From an uncultured Clostridia bacterium (GTDB lineage Bacteria; Bacillota; Clostridia; TANB77; CAG-508): a stretch of DNA of 29,048 nucleotides. The stretch's first letter is position 1. Each line of letters opens with the position of its first letter. The stretch is from the NCBI GenBank assembly GCA_934153805.1, contig CAKPFO010000012.1, positions 1 through 29,048 on the forward strand, in the 5' to 3' direction. Made by a program: the position numbers and the translations under genes. Shown here one piece after another: positions 17,162-24,641 of the stretch. Below the pieces are notes generated by a model. The model was not told where the DNA came from. It was given only the letters and a program-made list of their open reading frames with translations, and did no database searches.

Positions 17162-18385
17162 ATGAACTATAAAAAAGAATATAAAAAAGAATATAAAAAA
17201 TATTTAACAGCTTCTGTATTAGATAATGCAAACAATAAAATTGCAAGTACATCATTTATATCAGCATTTGCAGTATATTTAGGATTATCAGATTTAGCAA
17301 TTGGAATTTATGCCGTTTTAGATACAATGACTAATGTAGTTCAAGTTTTTGCGGCACCATTATTTTCTAAAATTGGTCAATCAAAAAAAATTGTATTAAT
17401 TAATTACTCAATTTATAGAATTTCTTCAATTTCTATGGCATTTATCCCTTTTTTATCAAATGACATAGGAGTAAGAACTATATTGTTTTTTATATTAGCA
17501 ATAATCTATGCAATTACTGGTGAATTGGGATATATAACTTTTGTTAATTGGAGAATGAGTCTATTAAAAAAAGAAGATAGAACTAAATTTGCTGCAACTA
17601 AAAATATGTATAAAAATACAGTAGTTTTAGCATTTAGTTTAATTATGGGAGTAATACTAGATAAATTTACGCAATTTGGTGCTGAATTGTATGGTTTTAT
17701 AATTTTATTTGTTATAATATCAATAATTGCAATTTTTGACATAGCAATAAGAATAAATACATATAAACCAAAATTAAAAGAAGAAAAAATAACTATAAAA
17801 GATACTATAAAAATTCCAGCAACAGATAAAAGTTTCAGGAAAATACTCATAATATGTGGATTAAATAGATTCGCAAATGGTATTGGAATAATGTATTTAA
17901 ATGTATTTTTACTTAGATATTTAAAAATAAGTTATATTTATTATAGTATATTAAATATTATAATAAATTTAGCTGAAGCAATGTCTTGTAAATTTTGGGC
18001 TAAACAAGCAAAAAATAGAAACTGGGAAAAAGTTATTATACCCATGTGTTTAGTATTTATATTTGCTTTTTCTGGTTTATTTATTATCAAAAATGAAATT
18101 TTAAATTATGTATTACCGCTAATTTATATATTAATTGGAGTTGGGAATGGAGCATATGAAATATTTGATAATGTTGCAATATATGAAGCTTCAAAAGAAA
18201 AATTACAAACATCATATGTTACTTTTGAAAGATTTATAGAAGGAATAGTAATATCATTATTACCTATATTGTCATATACAATTTTAGCAGAGAGTGATAA
18301 TATAATAAAAATTACATTTGGAATAGCAACAATAGCATATTTAATATTAGGAGTTTATTATGGAAGAAAAAGAATTAAAGAATAA
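17162..18385 (+). CDS. Major facilitator superfamily transporter
   Basis: A 407-residue protein with about twelve hydrophobic segments and a central cytoplasmic loop (around RINTYKPKLKEEKITIKDTI), as in MFS permeases. An early motif-A-like loop APLFSKIGQSKKIVLINYSI connects helices 2 and 3. The substrate is not evident; efflux of a small molecule is one possibility. The N-terminus carries a short in-frame tandem repeat (KKEYKKEYKKY, from 12-base units), probably slippage-prone. The ribosome binding site is weak (GTAGGT). It is flanked by mobile-element debris, which suggests horizontal acquisition. Confidence 0.8.
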   Translation: MNYKKEYKKEYKKYLTASVLDNANNKIASTSFISAFAVYLGLSDLAIGIYAVLDTMTNVVQVFAAPLFSKIGQSKKIVLINYSIYRISSISMAFIPFLSNDIGVRTILFFILAIIYAITGELGYITFVNWRMSLLKKEDRTKFAATKNMYKNTVVLAFSLIMGVILDKFTQFGAELYGFIILFVIISIIAIFDIAIRINTYKPKLKEEKITIKDTIKIPATDKSFRKILIICGLNRFANGIGIMYLNVFLLRYLKISYIYYSILNIIINLAEAMSCKFWAKQAKNRNWEKVIIPMCLVFIFAFSGLFIIKNEILNYVLPLIYILIGVGNGAYEIFDNVAIYEASKEKLQTSYVTFERFIEGIVISLLPILSYTILAESDNIIKITFGIATIAYLILGVYYGRKRIKE

Positions 18386-18411
18386 CATAAACTATATTCA
18401 AAAATTTAATT

Positions 18412-18530
18412 AACATACGCATACTAAAAGATGTGGGCATGCGGATGATGAGAAGATACTTAAATATGCAGAATATATAAAAACAGCAATAGAAAAGAAA
18501 ATACCGGATATAAACATATTGGCAAAGATA
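18412..18530 (+). pseudogene. Short gene fragment of unknown origin
   Basis: A start-less frame encodes GHADDEKILKYAEYIKTAIE and ends ...DINILAKI before a stop. The amphipathic character and codon use look protein-like, but it is too short to identify. It is probably debris from the same decay that broke the recombinase gene. Confidence 0.3.
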
Positions 18531-18729
18531 TAATAAATAAATTAAATTTTTGTAATGATAAATTAGATATAGTTTAAGTATAAAATATAATAATGGAATA
18601 AATTAAAAACAAATATAATTGAAATAGTATATACAAAAAATACTATTATAAAACTCTTTATTTTAATAAAAAAATAATATATACTAATTTTAGTTAGTAA
18701 GTTTATTACTTACTATCATCTTTTTGCCT
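18531..18729. other. Non-coding AT-rich stretch
   Basis: No gene seen. It contains an AGTAAG/CTTACT inverted repeat near 18700, just before the repeat copy at 18730. Confidence 0.35.
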
Positions 18730-18857
18730 AGGAGTTGTTAGACCTGCTCCTCACTGGCACCAATAACGAATCTGCTCGAACTAATAGAACAGATTGATAC
18801 AAATATCATTCAGAAGGAGTACTTTCAATAAGGACATTTATTGATTAAGTACTCCTT
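18730..18857 (+). ncRNA. Candidate structured RNA / intergenic repeat, copy 2
   Basis: This is a diverged copy of 14196-14287: GGAGTTGTT ... CACTGGCACCAATAACG, then a hairpin with AATCTG ... CAGATT arms and GAACTA in the loop. It ends in a long hairpin at 18814-18857 (AAGGAGTACTT paired with AAGTACTCCTT, with TCAATAA/TTATTGA continuing the stem), which probably acts as a terminator. Confidence 0.4.
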
Positions 18858-18883
18858 TAGGTTATATCAGTATAGTTTAAAGG

Positions 18884-19270
18884 CTATGCTGTTTTTATAT
18901 TTTTTATACTTTGCTGAAAGGCATTTTCTAATTCATATTCATTTAGTGGAGTACCTATTATTCCAACTCCTACATAGTAAATATCTATTTGTTGATATTT
19001 ATTACCATTCAGCTTAGTTTGTTGATATACATATATTTTATCAATTAGTTCATTTACAATTTCTGGTGTTAATTCTTTAATTTTAGTATATTTTTTAACT
19101 TTATCAATAAAAACTGTTAAATCTATTTCTTCTTGTTTAGTTCTATCAATAATAAAGGCTAATTCATAACCACCATGTTTTTCAAAATAGTCAGAGTTAA
19201 TTTAATATCAAATACAAGTTCATCAAAAATTTTAGAATTATCTTTTAAACCTCTTGTTAAGCTCTTTTTG
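18884..19270 (-). pseudogene. 3' remnant of a large serine recombinase (DUF4368 C-terminus)
   Basis: On the minus strand, the frame from 19190 to the TAG at 18884 encodes a DUF4368-type C-terminal domain of TnpX-like serine recombinases: KKYTKIKELTPEIVNELIDK, then an IYVYQQTK segment and QQIDIYYVGVGIIG. Family knowledge: this KYT-x-I-x-ELTP-x-I-x-x-x-x-DKI pattern is diagnostic for that domain. Upstream the frame shifts near 19175-19190 and only a short stretch to about 19270 remains. The catalytic resolvase domain and the recombinase core are absent. No start codon exists, so it is a dead fragment that marks a former integrative element. Confidence 0.75.
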
Positions 19271-19315
19271 TTTGTGTATAAATAGAGAGGACAGAAAATT
19301 ATTTATATACAACAA

Positions 19316-19458
19316 AAAGACCATAAGAGATATACCAATACTCTATTTACCTACATGAATACAATTTTAATAAGCTCAAACAAAATTTGAGTTTTAAATA
19401 TGTACTCATTTTATAGTGTGTATGTAAATAGAATATTGAATTTTGCACTTATGGCTTT
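19316..19458. repeat. Long imperfect inverted repeat with internal hairpin
   Basis: The arms around 19316-19355 and 19422-19458 share AAAG(A)CCATAAG, CAATA and CTATTTAC blocks in inverted orientation. A CTCAAA/TTTGAG hairpin (19375-19391) lies in the middle. It directly follows the recombinase remnant, so it could be an element end or a structured RNA. Confidence 0.5.
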
Positions 19459-19673
19459 CTAATTACTTATAATACTGGACAAGTTTACTATTATTTTAAA
19501 ATTTTTACACTTTCTAATAACCAGCTCGCAATCCTATATGCGACTCGTTTTCGCCTGGCATCTGAGGAATGTAAAATTCCAAAGAAGACATCAATATTCT
19601 TGTATTCTCAACTAGAATACATCTAATATATATTACAAATTTAGCAAAAAATCAACGAAACATGCTAATTTAA
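19459..19673. other. Non-coding stretch with small hairpins and a GC-richer patch
   Basis: No intact gene. A locally GC-richer patch (about 19550-19600) holds CCAGCTCGCAATCC ... GCCTGG, followed by hairpins GGAAT/ATTCC and TGTATTCT/AGAATACA (19600-19640). It may be left over from the decayed element. Confidence 0.35.
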
Positions 19674-19702
19674 TTGAAAAAATTGTATATTATTGGTATA
19701 AT
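19674..19702 (+). promoter_or_regulatory. Promoter of the BRO-family gene
   Basis: TTGAAA (19674-19679), a 17-base spacer and TATAAT (19697-19702). An AAAGGA site at 19725-19730 serves the ATG at 19742. Confidence 0.65.
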
Positions 19703-19741
19703 TTGTGCATAATAATAAATTTATAAAGGAATGATGCCTAA

Positions 19742-20662
19742 ATGGATAATAATAAATTAGAAACAATTTCAAATCTTTTTGAAGGAAAGGAAATAAGAAG
19801 TGCTTGGGATAGTGAAAAGGAAGAATATTATTTTAGTATAGTTGATATTATTGGAGCATTAACTGATAGTAATATTCCAAGAAACTATTGGAGTGACCTA
19901 AAAAGAAAGTTAAAACAAGAAGGAAGTCAGTTGCACGAAAATATCGTGCAACTGAAAATGAAGTCGCAAAAAGATGGAAAAAGGTATTTAACAGATACAT
20001 TAGATACACATGGAATATTAAGATTAATTGAGTCAATACCAAGTCCAAAAGCAGAGCCATTTAAACTTTGGCTAGCTCAGATGGGAAAAGAAAGAATTGA
20101 TGAAGTTTTTGACCCAGAACTTGCTGTTAATCGTGCTGTTGATTATTATAGAGCTAAAGGATATGATGACAAATGGATTAAAGCAAGATTAACAGGAGTT
20201 GTAGATAGACGAAAATTAACAGATGTATGGAAAGAAAATGGAATAACAAAAGATTATGAATATGGAATACTCACAAATGAAATATACCAAGAATGGTCTG
20301 GAATGAAAGCTTCTCAATATAAAGAATATAAAGGTCTTAGAAAAGAATCTTTAAGAGATAATATGACAGATATAGAAGTAGCATTAACAGATTTAGGAGA
20401 AATTGCAACAAGAGAACTTGTGAAAGAACATAAACCTTATGGATTAAAAGAAAATAGAGAAATGGCAAAACGTGGTGGAAGAATTGCAAAAAATACGCGT
20501 GATGATTTGGAAAAAGAGTTAGGAAGAACAGTAATTACAAAACAAAATGCACTAAATTATAAGTATATAGATGATAATAAATTAGACAAAGAGAAAAAAT
20601 TAGATGATAAATCTAAAAAGGAATTAAAAGATGGTAATAACAAGGAGGAAACTTATGAATAA
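19742..20662 (+). CDS. BRO-family (Bro-N domain) protein
   Basis: A 306-residue protein. The N-terminal BRO domain (residues ~12-115) reads IRSAWDSEKEEYYFSIVDII, NYWSDLKRKLKQEGS, then DGKRYLTDTLDTHGILRLIE and PSPKAEPFKLWLAQMGKERI. This is the pattern of prophage/mobile-element antirepressor-like proteins that bind DNA. The C-terminal half (LTDVWKENGITKDYEYGILT, EYKGLRKESLRDNMTDIEVA, then a Lys/Asp-rich tail) recurs in chromosomal BRO proteins. A likely role is DNA binding or regulation in an element; it is structurally related to DinD. The gene carries an 11-12 bp hairpin at residues ~63-71. Its last codons overlap the start of the amidotransferase gene by eight bases, so the two are translationally coupled. 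Confidence 0.8.
   Translation: MDNNKLETISNLFEGKEIRSAWDSEKEEYYFSIVDIIGALTDSNIPRNYWSDLKRKLKQEGSQLHENIVQLKMKSQKDGKRYLTDTLDTHGILRLIESIPSPKAEPFKLWLAQMGKERIDEVFDPELAVNRAVDYYRAKGYDDKWIKARLTGVVDRRKLTDVWKENGITKDYEYGILTNEIYQEWSGMKASQYKEYKGLRKESLRDNMTDIEVALTDLGEIATRELVKEHKPYGLKENREMAKRGGRIAKNTRDDLEKELGRTVITKQNALNYKYIDDNKLDKEKKLDDKSKKELKDGNNKEETYE
19927..19955. repeat. Palindrome inside the BRO gene
   Basis: The arms TCAGTTGCACGA (19927-19938) and TCGTGCAACTGA (19944-19955) are perfectly complementary around AAATA. They encode residues of ...QLHENIVQL..., the segment that aligns with DHFVDVDKM in DinD, where the dinD copies also carry palindromes. Confidence 0.75.
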
Positions 20663-21341
20663 ACCAATTATTGGAATTGTATCAAAGCATTATGCTACTT
20701 ACAAATTAAATAAAATAGATACTTTTACGAGGGATGAAGTAAAACAAGCTATATTTGATAATGGAGGAGTAGCTATTGGAATATTACCTGTAGAAGCTGA
20801 TGTAAATTACTGTGGAGATAACTGGAAAGATAATTTATCTATAGAAGAAAAAGAAAATTTAATTACTCAATTAAAATTATGTGATGGTATTATTTTACAA
20901 GGTGGTGCAGAAACAGATAATTATGAAAGCATAATTGCTAAATACTGTTATGAAAATAATATTCCAATACTTGGTATCTGTGCTGGGCAAAATAGTATCG
21001 CGAGAGCTTTAGGAGGTACTACTTATAAAATCTCAAATCCAGATAAGCATAATAAATCATTTGATGAATATGTACATAACATTAAAATAGATAAGAATTC
21101 AAAATTTTATAATATAGTGAACACAACTGAAATGATGGTAAATTCTAGACATAAAAGAACAATAAAAGATTGTCCAATGCTTGACAAAGTTGCGTTTTGT
21201 GAAGATGGTTATCCAGATGTTATTGAAGCTAAAAACAAAAAATTTTATATAGGAGTTAGATTTCATCCAGAAAGTTTATATACAAAAGATGAAAAAATGA
21301 ACAGGATTTTTAAAGAATTTATAAATGTTTGTAAAAATTAG
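20655..21341 (+). CDS. Class I glutamine amidotransferase-like hydrolase (peptidase C26, PuuD-like)
   Basis: A 228-residue protein of the gamma-glutamyl-GABA hydrolase/class I GATase group. NKPIIGIVSKHY begins the fold, and LCDGIILQGGAETDNYE is the usual oxyanion-side loop. The nucleophile elbow GICAGQN contains the catalytic Cys, and RFHPES supplies the His-Glu pair, so the triad is intact. It probably hydrolyses a gamma-glutamyl amide; the substrate is unknown. The start at 20655 follows AAGGAGG, which lies in the 3' end of the BRO gene, so translation is probably coupled. The partner pairing is odd, because this enzyme normally sits with polyamine or amino-acid genes. Confidence 0.85.
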   Translation: MNKPIIGIVSKHYATYKLNKIDTFTRDEVKQAIFDNGGVAIGILPVEADVNYCGDNWKDNLSIEEKENLITQLKLCDGIILQGGAETDNYESIIAKYCYENNIPILGICAGQNSIARALGGTTYKISNPDKHNKSFDEYVHNIKIDKNSKFYNIVNTTEMMVNSRHKRTIKDCPMLDKVAFCEDGYPDVIEAKNKKFYIGVRFHPESLYTKDEKMNRIFKEFINVCKN

Positions 21342-21350
21342 GAGGTCAAA

Positions 21351-21657
21351 ATGGAATTAAAAGAAACAATAAAAAATAGAAGAAGTATTCGCAAATTTAA
21401 AAATACTGAAATATCTAAAGAAATAATTGAAGACCCTGATTGATTGTGCAAGATTAGCACCATCTGCCAAAAATAGACAACCTTGGAAATTTATAATAGT
21501 AACTGATACTATAAAAAATCAAATTGCAGATATTGTATATACCCAAAAAGAAATTGCTAAATTGGTAGGCTATGAAGATATGGAACTTATTTCAGCAATT
21601 TCTATAGGTTATCCAAACGAAAATCCTAAACAAAGACCTAGAAAAAAAATTAAGTGA
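21351..21657 (+). pseudogene. Nitroreductase pseudogene (frameshift plus internal deletion)
   Basis: It starts MELKETIKNRRSIRKFKNTE after a GGAGGT site, the classic FMN-nitroreductase N-terminus, and stops at 21443. The other frame continues LIDCARLAPSAKNRQPWKF (FMN-binding region) and then jumps to the family's C-terminal block AISIGYPNENPKQRPRKKIK. Together the pieces give only about 100 residues instead of ~170, so the middle is deleted and an indel breaks the frame near 21430. The function is surely lost. Confidence 0.8.
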
Positions 21658-21677
21658 AGTATTGGAGTGGTATTAAT

Positions 21678-22129
21678 ATGGAAAAGGAAATATTAGAATT
21701 TTATAAAAAAACAAGTTCGTTTACAGATTTAGGATATTATAAGGATTTTGCAAAAAACTTACCAGATGATATTGAACAGTAGATGCAGATGAGCATTGTC
21801 CAGACCATGAAATGGGATTTGATTTGAATGATATTCCTTATGATAAATTTTTATTTGGTGCGAATGCTTATTTAAGTGTAAGAAAGAATAAATGTAACCC
21901 TAAAACTATTCTTTATGCTTCTGATCCACCAACTTTAGGATTAAAAGCTACAATAAGAGGATTATTTTATGATTTCCATTCACTAATGAATGATGAAATT
22001 ATATTCTTACTTATGCCTAAATATATACAAGATAAGAAATTTGAATTATCTGAAGAAGATAAAAAGTTTGATCAAGTATTTGACCAATTACAAAATTTTT
22101 TTGTTTGCCTAAAAACCATAATGGCCTAA
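21678..22129 (+). pseudogene. Transglutaminase-like protein pseudogene (catalytic core deleted)
   Basis: It begins MEKEILEFYKKTSSFTDLGY ... LPDDIEQ and stops at 21780-21782. A second frame (from about 21777 to 22129) continues DADEHCPDHEMGFDLNDIPY, KFLFGANAYLSVRKNKCNP and ATIRGLFYDFHSLMNDE. These match the N- and C-terminal parts of bacterial transglutaminase-like proteins, which usually flank a Cys-His-Asp core. That core is missing, so an internal deletion joined the ends out of frame. It lies 20 bases after the nitroreductase pseudogene, which has the same type of lesion. Confidence 0.65.
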
Positions 22130-22247
22130 AGTAAAAAATATTTTAATATAAAATTTACTAGGGCAAAACTTATGGAAATGGAACAAACTGATAGAAATAA
22201 AGTAGCATTATATTTATTTAATAATATAAAAATTCTATAAAAAGTAA

Positions 22248-22276
22248 TTGACTTTTACAAACAGTTGTTTTACAAT
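22248..22276 (+). promoter_or_regulatory. dinD promoter with a LexA/DinR-like box
   Basis: TTGACT (22248-22253), a 17-base spacer and TACAAT (22271-22276) make a strong promoter. Within the spacer, CAAACAGTTGTTTT (22258-22271) resembles the Firmicutes DinR/LexA consensus CGAACRNRYGTTYC, with three mismatches by eye. This fits SOS control of a dinD gene, but is not proven. Confidence 0.5.
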
Positions 22277-22325
22277 AATGCTTGGATAATTAAAAATAAA
22301 ATATTACGAAAAGGAGATGATATTA

Positions 22326-23150
22326 TTGAATAATATAGATAAGACTAATAAATCATTTGAGAATATTAAACATATTGATGAAAATGGTGTTGAATTTTGG
22401 TATGCTAGGGAATTACAAGTTATTTTAAACTATAAAGAATGGAGAAAATTTGAAAATGTAATAAACAAAGCAAAAGAAGCTTGCGAAAACAGTGAGGTTA
22501 GTGTATTTGACCATTTTGTCGACGTCGACAAAATGGTACAAATAGGTTCGGGAGCAGAAAGAAAGCAAAAAGATTATAAATTAACTCGTTATGCCTGTTA
22601 TTTAATAGCTCAAAATGGAGATAGCAGAAAAAAAGTAATAGCACTTGCTCAAACATATTTTGCAGTTCAAACTAGAAAACAAGAAATTACTGAAAAAGAA
22701 TATAGTTCATTAACAGAAGATGAAAAGAGATTTTATCAAAGAAATTTAACAAGAAAAGGAAATTATTCGCTTAATCAAACAGCAAAAAAAGCAGGAGTTA
22801 AAAATTTTGACAAATTTCACAATTTTGGATACAAAGGATTATACAATGGAGAAACAGCTGATGATATCGCTAAAAGAAAAGGTCTAAGGTATAGAGAAGA
22901 TATTTTAGATAATATGGGAAGTGATGAACTTATTGCGAATTTATTTAGAATTTCCCAAACTGAACAAAAATTAAAAAGAGATAACATACAAACTGAAAAA
23001 GATGCGAATAAAGCTCATTATGAAGTTGGTTCTAAAATAAGAAAAACAATAAAAGAACTTGGAGGAACTATGCCAGAAGATTTACCAACACCTAAAAAGA
23101 GTTTAAAACAATTAGAAAAAGAAAATAAGAATACCTTAAAACGCAAATAG
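22326..23150 (+). CDS. dinD: DinD-family DNA-damage-inducible protein
   Basis: A 274-residue protein (277 if the ATG at 22317 is used). The TTG at 22326 is preferred because AAGGAG (22311-22316) touches the ATG but is nine bases from the TTG. Domain order: a BRO-like N-terminal part (ENGVEFWYARELQVILNYKE, WRKFENVINKAKEACEN), then YKLTRYACYLIAQNGDSRKK, RFYQRNLTRKGNYSLNQTAK and the C-terminal GGTMPEDLPTPKKSLKQLEK. Family knowledge: E. coli DinD is SOS-induced and interferes with RecA filaments. Bacterial homologues are common on mobile elements. A possible LexA box overlaps the promoter. The gene contains a 28-bp perfect palindrome at codons ~62-71 and has a truncated sister copy at 15288-16013. 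Confidence 0.85.
   Translation: MNNIDKTNKSFENIKHIDENGVEFWYARELQVILNYKEWRKFENVINKAKEACENSEVSVFDHFVDVDKMVQIGSGAERKQKDYKLTRYACYLIAQNGDSRKKVIALAQTYFAVQTRKQEITEKEYSSLTEDEKRFYQRNLTRKGNYSLNQTAKKAGVKNFDKFHNFGYKGLYNGETADDIAKRKGLRYREDILDNMGSDELIANLFRISQTEQKLKRDNIQTEKDANKAHYEVGSKIRKTIKELGGTMPEDLPTPKKSLKQLEKENKNTLKRK
22510..22537. repeat. 28-bp perfect palindrome inside dinD
   Basis: ACCATTTTGTCGAC is followed directly by its reverse complement, centred between codons GAC and GTC of the HFVDVDKM segment. The length far exceeds chance for a coding region. The sister copy keeps a palindrome at the same centre. Confidence 0.9.
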
Positions 23151-23207
23151 TATTTAAGCATGGAGAAAAAATTAGTGCATACGACGAACAGAGTGGATAA
23201 AAACATG

Positions 23208-23230
23208 AGCAGACCTATTGTCTGCTTTAT
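23208..23230 (+). terminator. dinD terminator
   Basis: AGCAGAC (23208-23214) pairs with GTCTGCT (23220-23226) across CTATT, followed by TTATT. Confidence 0.7.
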
Positions 23231-23250
23231 TATAAATTTCTTAAATATCC

Positions 23251-23377
23251 TTGTAATCTATCAAAAATATGATATACTTTAATAAATTGATTGATATTTG
23301 TATCAATCGTTAAAGGCGTGAAAAAAGTTATAGATATCTACGCTGTTCGCACCATAAAAATAGCGAAGGCTATTTTT
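23251..23377 (+). ncRNA. Candidate leader RNA with promoter, hairpin and terminator
   Basis: A promoter (TTGTAA at 23251, 16-base spacer, TATACT at 23273-23278) precedes a perfect hairpin GATTGATA/TATCAATC (23289-23308), then a GCGT/ACGC stem, then a terminator hairpin AAAAATAGC-GAAG-GCTATTTTT (23356-23377) with a long T-run. It lies about 55 bases before the deoxyribosyltransferase gene, so it may be a small RNA or an attenuator. No known riboswitch class is recognised. Confidence 0.45.
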
Positions 23378-23431
23378 TTTTAAAACTAAAAAGGTGGGAC
23401 GCGAAAAGGAACGTAGGTAAAAGAGGTATAT

Positions 23432-23902
23432 ATGAAAATAAAATATTATGGAGATAAAATTGAAAAAAGTAAAAAAGCAATATCATTATGTGGACCAACT
23501 CCTAGAAACAATAAAGTAAGTAGTTGGAGAAAAGATGCTTTAAATATATTAAAAAATATTGGTTATGATGGGATTGTATATGTTCCTGAACTAAAAAATA
23601 AAATGCCAGTATTTAAAACAAAAGATGAACAAATGTCTTGGGAAAGAGATTGTTATATCAATTCAAATGTAATACTATTTTGGGTACCAAGAAAATTTCC
23701 ATCAATGCTAGGATTAACTACAAATGTAGAATTTGGTTATTGGTTAAAAAGTAAAAAATGTATATATGGTAGGCCAGATGGCGCTTATAGGACACAATAT
23801 TTAGATTGGTTATATAATTTAGAATATAATAAAAAGCCAATAAACTCATTAGAAGAATTATTAAAACAAGCAGTAAAAATGAGTAAAGGAGACCAATTAT
23901 GA
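23432..23902 (+). CDS. Nucleoside 2-deoxyribosyltransferase-like protein
   Basis: A 156-residue protein resembling the nucleoside 2-deoxyribosyltransferase-like group (Nuc_deoxyri_tr2). Rossmann-like features are AISLCGPTPRNNKVSSWRKD near the N-terminus, WERDCYINSNVILFWVPRKF in the middle and LGLTTNVEFGYWLKSKKCIY, where the NVEFG Glu is in the position of the family nucleophile. Relatives exchange bases on deoxyribonucleosides or act on nucleotide derivatives. The C-terminal helix LEELLKQAVKMSKGD is typical. Its stop overlaps the start of the next gene by four bases (ATGA), so the two form an operon. The start at 23432 has a modest AGAGGT site. Confidence 0.75.
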   Translation: MKIKYYGDKIEKSKKAISLCGPTPRNNKVSSWRKDALNILKNIGYDGIVYVPELKNKMPVFKTKDEQMSWERDCYINSNVILFWVPRKFPSMLGLTTNVEFGYWLKSKKCIYGRPDGAYRTQYLDWLYNLEYNKKPINSLEELLKQAVKMSKGDQL

Positions 23903-24483
23903 AAAATATAATGATACTTGGAATTTGTAGAACTGGAAAGACTACTTTTTCGAAAATGATACAAAAAGAATTTAGTAATTATCAAATTATAGAAGTTGAC
24001 ACAATTATTTCTGCGTTACAAAGAACTGTACCAAATGTTCCAATTGGGTTTATTCACGATAATTTAAAAGAAAATAGATTGCCTGAATTTTTGAATTTGC
24101 TTATACAAAAAAATATTAATAAAAACGGAAAAGAACTAGGTTTTGTTATAAACGGGGATTCTATTTTGCCCGAAGATTTAACTAAATATTTTGATTTAAA
24201 AGATATGATTGTTTATTATTTTGTAACTGAAAAGTTATCTCCTGAACAAATTTTAGAAAATTGTAGAAAATTTGATTCAAAAGAAGAATGGACTACTAGA
24301 AGGTCAGATGATGAATTATTAAATCATTTTAAATTTTATAAAGATATAGAGAAGAAGATTATAAACGATAGTAAGAAATATAATATAAAATGCATTGATA
24401 CATCTGAAAATAGACAAATAATATTTAATCAATTATTAGATGAAATAAAGGATGAATTGAATATAACAAATTTTATGCAATAG
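23899..24483 (+). CDS. P-loop NTPase, small-molecule kinase-like
   Basis: A 194-residue protein with a Walker A motif GICRTGKTT at residues 8-16 and the kinase-like order MKNIMILGICRTGKTTFSKM, IIEVDTIISAL, LGFVINGDSILPEDLTKYFD. The C-terminal part has a lid-like EEWTTRRSDDELLNHFKFYK segment with adjacent Arg residues, as in adenylate/nucleoside kinases. The exact substrate is unknown. Overlap with the deoxyribosyltransferase-like gene suggests a joint role in nucleotide salvage or modification. A toxin-type (zeta-like) kinase is an alternative that the sequence does not settle. Confidence 0.7.
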   Translation: MKNIMILGICRTGKTTFSKMIQKEFSNYQIIEVDTIISALQRTVPNVPIGFIHDNLKENRLPEFLNLLIQKNINKNGKELGFVINGDSILPEDLTKYFDLKDMIVYYFVTEKLSPEQILENCRKFDSKEEWTTRRSDDELLNHFKFYKDIEKKIINDSKKYNIKCIDTSENRQIIFNQLLDEIKDELNITNFMQ

Positions 24484-24641
24484 AATAAAGTGATTATGAT
24501 CTATTGAAATTTATAAAATGTGTGATATATGTTAGTGCAATTACCAGTGATATGAAATTAATAAAAAAATTATGATAATGCAATACGCCAAGATAACGGA
24601 ATAATAAAAAAGTTTATTAAATTAGTAAAAGATATGTTATA

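Noticed and set aside
17162..17210. Tandem 12-base repeats at the MFS gene start as a phase-variation tract
   Set aside because: The unit is a multiple of three, so slippage would change length but not frame, and only about two to three units are present.
18789..23308. Inverted match GATTGATACAAATATCA shared between 18793 and 23290
   Set aside because: The sequence is itself nearly palindromic and short, so a shared match in inverse orientation is weak evidence for a common element.
23391..23403. AAGGTGGGACGCG resembling a T-box core
   Set aside because: It lacks two bases of the T-box consensus, lies after rather than before the terminator, and no specifier stem is evident. The downstream gene is not an aminoacyl-tRNA synthetase or amino-acid gene.
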